A DNA stretch of 9,557 nt from Gemmatimonadota bacterium (GTDB lineage Bacteria > Gemmatimonadota > Gemmatimonadetes > Gemmatimonadales > Gemmatimonadaceae): positions 1 through 9,557 of the forward strand of contig PLMM01000322.1 of assembly GCA_003142495.1 (NCBI GenBank). Direction: 5' to 3'. The notes beneath the pieces were generated by a model, which saw only the letters and a list, made by a program, of their open reading frames with translations, was not told where the DNA came from and searched no databases. Position numbers and translations under genes: made by a program. Shown here in pieces: positions 7,567-9,557 of this stretch. Each line of letters begins with the position of its first letter. Position 1 is the first letter of the stretch.

Positions 7567-7839
7567 CTACGCGCGGCGGCGGAAATGCACCACGAGGCGG
7601 CCGATGAGCAATAGCATGATGGCGCCGAGTGTGGCGAGCGCGATCGAGCGGATGCTGAAGCCCGTGGCGCCCACGTCGCCCCAGCCGAGATGGGAACCGA
7701 TCCATCCGCCGAGCAATGAGCCGATGATGCCGAGGGCGATGGTGATGAGGCAGCCGGCGGGATCACGGCCGGGCATCAGATACTTCGAAAGCGAGCCGGC
7801 TATGAGGCCGAGGATGATCCAGTGGAGCCAGAGAGGCAT
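7567..7839 (-). CDS. GlsB/YeaQ/YmgE-family small membrane protein
   Basis: This 90-residue hydrophobic protein matches the 'transglycosylase-associated' or GlsB/YeaQ/YmgE stress-response family in length and pattern. Three membrane helices are visible: about residues 4-22 (LWLHWIILGLIAGSLSKYL), 29-50 (GCLITIALGIIGSLLGGWIG) and 65-84 (IALATLGAIMLLLIGRLVV), with a short charged loop PGRDPAG after the first and a basic C-terminus HFRRRA. The Gly-rich helix 2 is typical. The family's molecular role is unknown; members are often linked to envelope or general stress. The ATG at 7837-7839 (read on the minus strand) has no obvious ribosome binding site. The gene ends 33 bases before uvrA on the same strand, so the two could share a transcript, though a functional link is not established. 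Confidence 0.9.
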   Translation of the reverse strand: MPLWLHWIILGLIAGSLSKYLMPGRDPAGCLITIALGIIGSLLGGWIGSHLGWGDVGATGFSIRSIALATLGAIMLLLIGRLVVHFRRRA

Positions 7840-7988
7840 GCAGGAACGTAATGAGGAGGGCAGTGCCCATGCTTGCCGCGCTTCAGGGCCGGGCGTAGTT
7901 TCGTGTCACGACGGTCGCTCTCGACTGTCTGTAGAGGGAGCGAAGTTGCCGCACGTTCCCCGCGTCTCTTGCCCGCCTTTCTATCTCA
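7840..7988. promoter_or_regulatory. Divergent intergenic region, promoters expected
   Basis: These 149 bases separate two genes pointing away from each other, so each side should have a promoter here. No confident -35/-10 pair could be read. On the minus strand a GGAAC followed 19 bases later by TCTACA was seen but does not match a known spacing well. Neither flanking start has a Shine-Dalgarno sequence in front of it. Confidence 0.4.
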
Positions 7989-9197
7989 ATGCCCTACATA
8001 CAGTTGGATGGTCAGCAGTATCCGCTGATCGCGGGCGAGAATCAGGTGGGCGGGAAGGATGGGGCGCGCATTCGGTTGAGCGGGGACGGAAGCGATGGCA
8101 TTCTCGCGTCGCTCGACGTGGGTGCCGACGGTGCGACGGTCGTGCGAAGGATCGATGGTAGCGTGAAGGTGAATGGCGTGGCGCTCGGCGCCGAACCGGC
8201 TCCCTTGCTTCATGGCGACAAGATCGACGTCGCCGGCAGGGAGCTTTTTTTTGGCGATGACCGTCGGGGGGGAAACACGCAGTTCGTTCAGCCCGTACGG
8301 CTGCCGGAGGGTTCGGCGCGGGCGGTGCACGGGAAGCCGACGGCAGCAACGGGCGGTCGCGTGATCTCGCTCGTGGACGGTCGCGAGTACCCGGTTCCGG
8401 CGGCGGGGCTCATCTTTGGCCGCGATCCGACGTGCGACGTGGTGGTGGGATCCACCGAAGTTTCTCGCAAGCACGCCTCGCTCTCCCCGTCGCCCGAAGG
8501 CTACCTTCTTCGGGACACGAGCACGAACGGCGTATTGGTGAATGGTGAGGCGGCGGTGTCGCCGGCGCTGTTGGGGCGTGGGGATGTGTTGACGATTGGC
8601 GACGAGGAGTTTCGCTTTTACGCGGACAGTGCGCCGGCGCCGCGTGCGCCACTCGCGACGCTCGAGGTGTTGAGCACCGGGCTGTTGAAGGGCACGATAA
8701 TGGAGGTGCGCTCGCCGCTCGCGCATGTGGGACGCGGCGCGCACAATGACATCATCGTGTCGGACGAGAGCGTGTCGGACTCGCATGCGAAGCTGCAGCG
8801 ACGCGAAGATGGGTGGTACGTGGTGGACATGGGGTCGACGAACGGGACGTACGTGGGTGGACGGCGCATTGACGGTGAGGCACCATTGATTGGTGCGCCG
8901 GACGTGCGCTTTGGCGGCGTCAAGTTCATCTTTCGTGTACCCGATGGGGCAAATGGTGGGGGCGCGAGCCACACGCGGGCAATCGCGGCGTTCAAGGTTG
9001 ATCCGAAGAAGGCGGCAGCGGCTGGGGGGGGCGGGATGAAGACACCGGTGGTCTCGCAGCCGGGGCAGCGCGCGGCGCCAGCACGGGCGGCGGCGGCTCC
9101 GGCGACGAAGGCGTCGCGTGCGGTGCCGCTGTTGTTGTGGCTCGGAGTGCTGATATTGATCGTGGCAGGAGTACTCATACTGATGACAGGTCACTAG
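7989..9197 (+). CDS. Three-module FHA protein with C-terminal membrane anchor
   Basis: This 402-residue protein consists of FHA modules, which bind phospho-threonine peptides. Module 2 (about 125-212) keeps the binding residues G144, R145, S159, H162, N180 and G181. Module 3 (about 224-315) keeps G248, R249, S263, H266, N285 and G286. Module 1 (about 1-95) has the same length and strand pattern (ending VKVNGVAL and HGDKIDVAGRELFF) but lacks the GR and S-x-x-H residues, so it is probably structural. An Ala/Pro/Gly-rich linker (about 320-378) leads to one hydrophobic helix, VPLLLWLGVLILIVAGVLIL (379-398), ending with MTGH. There is no signal peptide, so it is probably tail-anchored with the FHA modules in the cytoplasm. 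Its TAG stop overlaps the GTG start of a PP2C phosphatase by one base, implying translational coupling and joint work in Ser/Thr phospho-signalling. The start lacks a Shine-Dalgarno sequence, but module 1 begins at residue 2. The gene carries T8, G7 and G8 runs. Confidence 0.93.
   Translation: MPYIQLDGQQYPLIAGENQVGGKDGARIRLSGDGSDGILASLDVGADGATVVRRIDGSVKVNGVALGAEPAPLLHGDKIDVAGRELFFGDDRRGGNTQFVQPVRLPEGSARAVHGKPTAATGGRVISLVDGREYPVPAAGLIFGRDPTCDVVVGSTEVSRKHASLSPSPEGYLLRDTSTNGVLVNGEAAVSPALLGRGDVLTIGDEEFRFYADSAPAPRAPLATLEVLSTGLLKGTIMEVRSPLAHVGRGAHNDIIVSDESVSDSHAKLQRREDGWYVVDMGSTNGTYVGGRRIDGEAPLIGAPDVRFGGVKFIFRVPDGANGGGASHTRAIAAFKVDPKKAAAAGGGGMKTPVVSQPGQRAAPARAAAAPATKASRAVPLLLWLGVLILIVAGVLILMTGH
9024..9031 (+). 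repeat. G8 homopolymer tract in the FHA linker
   Basis: Eight G in a row encode part of the Gly run between the third FHA module and the membrane helix. A one-base slip here would shift the frame before the anchor. Two other runs lie earlier in the gene: T8 at 8245-8252 and G7 at 8266-8272. Confidence 0.6.
9187..9190 (+). promoter_or_regulatory. Ribosome binding site CAGG for the PP2C gene
   Basis: CAGG lies 6 bases before the GTG at 9197, inside the last codons of the FHA gene. It supports GTG as the start over the in-frame ATG at 9233, which would begin only a few residues before the conserved RSGNED motif. Confidence 0.55.
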
Positions 9198-9557
9198 TGC
9201 AGCTCGAGGTCGGTCAGGGAACGCATACGGGGATGGTCCGCTCCGGGAACGAGGACAGCTTTTTCGCTGACCCTCCGGCAGGACTATTCGTGGTGGCCGA
9301 TGGAATGGGCGGGCACGCGGCCGGCGAGATTGCGAGCGACATGGCGGTCCGGATCGTCTCGGACGAGCTCAGAGTGATACGCGACATCACGAGCGACGAT
9401 GTGAGCGTGAAGGTGTCGGACGCGTTGAAGCGCGCGAATCAGGAGATCTACGAGCGCACGCTGACGGAGGTCGACAAGCAGGGAATGGGGACGACGGCGT
9501 CGATTCTCATCGTGGGGCAGGACCGATATCTGATCGGGCAGGTGGGTGACTCGCGGA
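9197..9557 (+). CDS. PP2C-type Ser/Thr protein phosphatase, 3' end outside window
   Basis: The frame opens with GTG at 9197-9199, sharing its G with the TAG stop of the FHA gene, and runs to the window edge with 120 visible residues of a domain usually near 240. It is a PPM/PP2C phosphatase, which removes phosphate from Ser/Thr using two metal ions. Motifs seen in order are RSGNED (15-20), VVADGMGGHAAGE (32-44) with metal ligand D35, GMGTTAS (96-102) and VGDSR (116-120). The spacing matches bacterial PstP/Stp-type enzymes. No membrane segment appears in the visible part. One-base overlap with the FHA gene suggests coupled translation. The likely job is to reverse phosphorylation by a Hanks-type kinase, possibly on targets bound by the FHA protein; the kinase is not in view and may lie just to the right. 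Confidence 0.95.
   Translation, partial: MQLEVGQGTHTGMVRSGNEDSFFADPPAGLFVVADGMGGHAAGEIASDMAVRIVSDELRVIRDITSDDVSVKVSDALKRANQEIYERTLTEVDKQGMGTTASILIVGQDRYLIGQVGDSR

Noticed and set aside
7930..7965. Possible ECF-sigma type promoter (GGAAC then TCTACA) on the minus strand
   Set aside because: The 19-base spacing and the downstream element do not match a well-defined ECF consensus.
7986..9194. Minus-strand open frame of 402 codons opposite the FHA gene
   Set aside because: Same antisense register effect; the translation is Arg/His-rich low-complexity sequence, while the plus strand shows clear FHA motifs.

Overview
The window looks like a piece of chromosome from a high-GC, free-living bacterium. 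Strong G/C preference at third codon positions in uvrA, several starts without a recognisable Shine-Dalgarno sequence, and a tail-anchored multi-FHA protein next to a PP2C phosphatase would fit Gemmatimonadota or a similar phylum. That assignment is a guess from general resemblance, not a search result. No phage, IS element, CRISPR array or transposase is visible.

Region 1 (1-4395, + strand) is a run of four glycosyltransferase genes: a GT4-type enzyme cut by the left window edge, two GT2-type (GT-A fold) enzymes, and a divergent GT4-like enzyme. They share one direction with gaps of about 57 to 226 bases. They look like part of a surface or secreted polysaccharide locus in which each enzyme would add one sugar to a lipid-linked repeat unit. 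No polymerase, flippase or sugar-nucleotide gene is in view, so the product cannot be named. Codon use here is more mixed than in the rest of the window.

Region 2 (about 4444-7839, - strand) is a possible co-directional unit: a small GlsB/YeaQ/YmgE-family membrane protein, then uvrA (excision-repair ATPase), then tRNA-Asn(GUU) only 13 bases past the uvrA stop, then a strong hairpin with a T-tract. The same hairpin lies at the end of the glycosyltransferase run, so it may stop transcription from both sides.

Region 3 (7840-9557, + strand) starts at a divergent intergenic region. It holds a 402-residue protein with three FHA-like modules and a C-terminal membrane anchor, whose stop overlaps by one base the GTG start of a PP2C-type Ser/Thr phosphatase that runs off the right edge. 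This is the start of a phospho-threonine signalling operon; a Ser/Thr kinase would be expected nearby but is not visible.

Nothing here is clearly an undescribed system. The points most worth a second look are the FHA-PP2C pair with homopolymer tracts in the FHA gene, the uvrA-tRNA-Asn arrangement, the altered first zinc site of UvrA, and the fourth glycosyltransferase.
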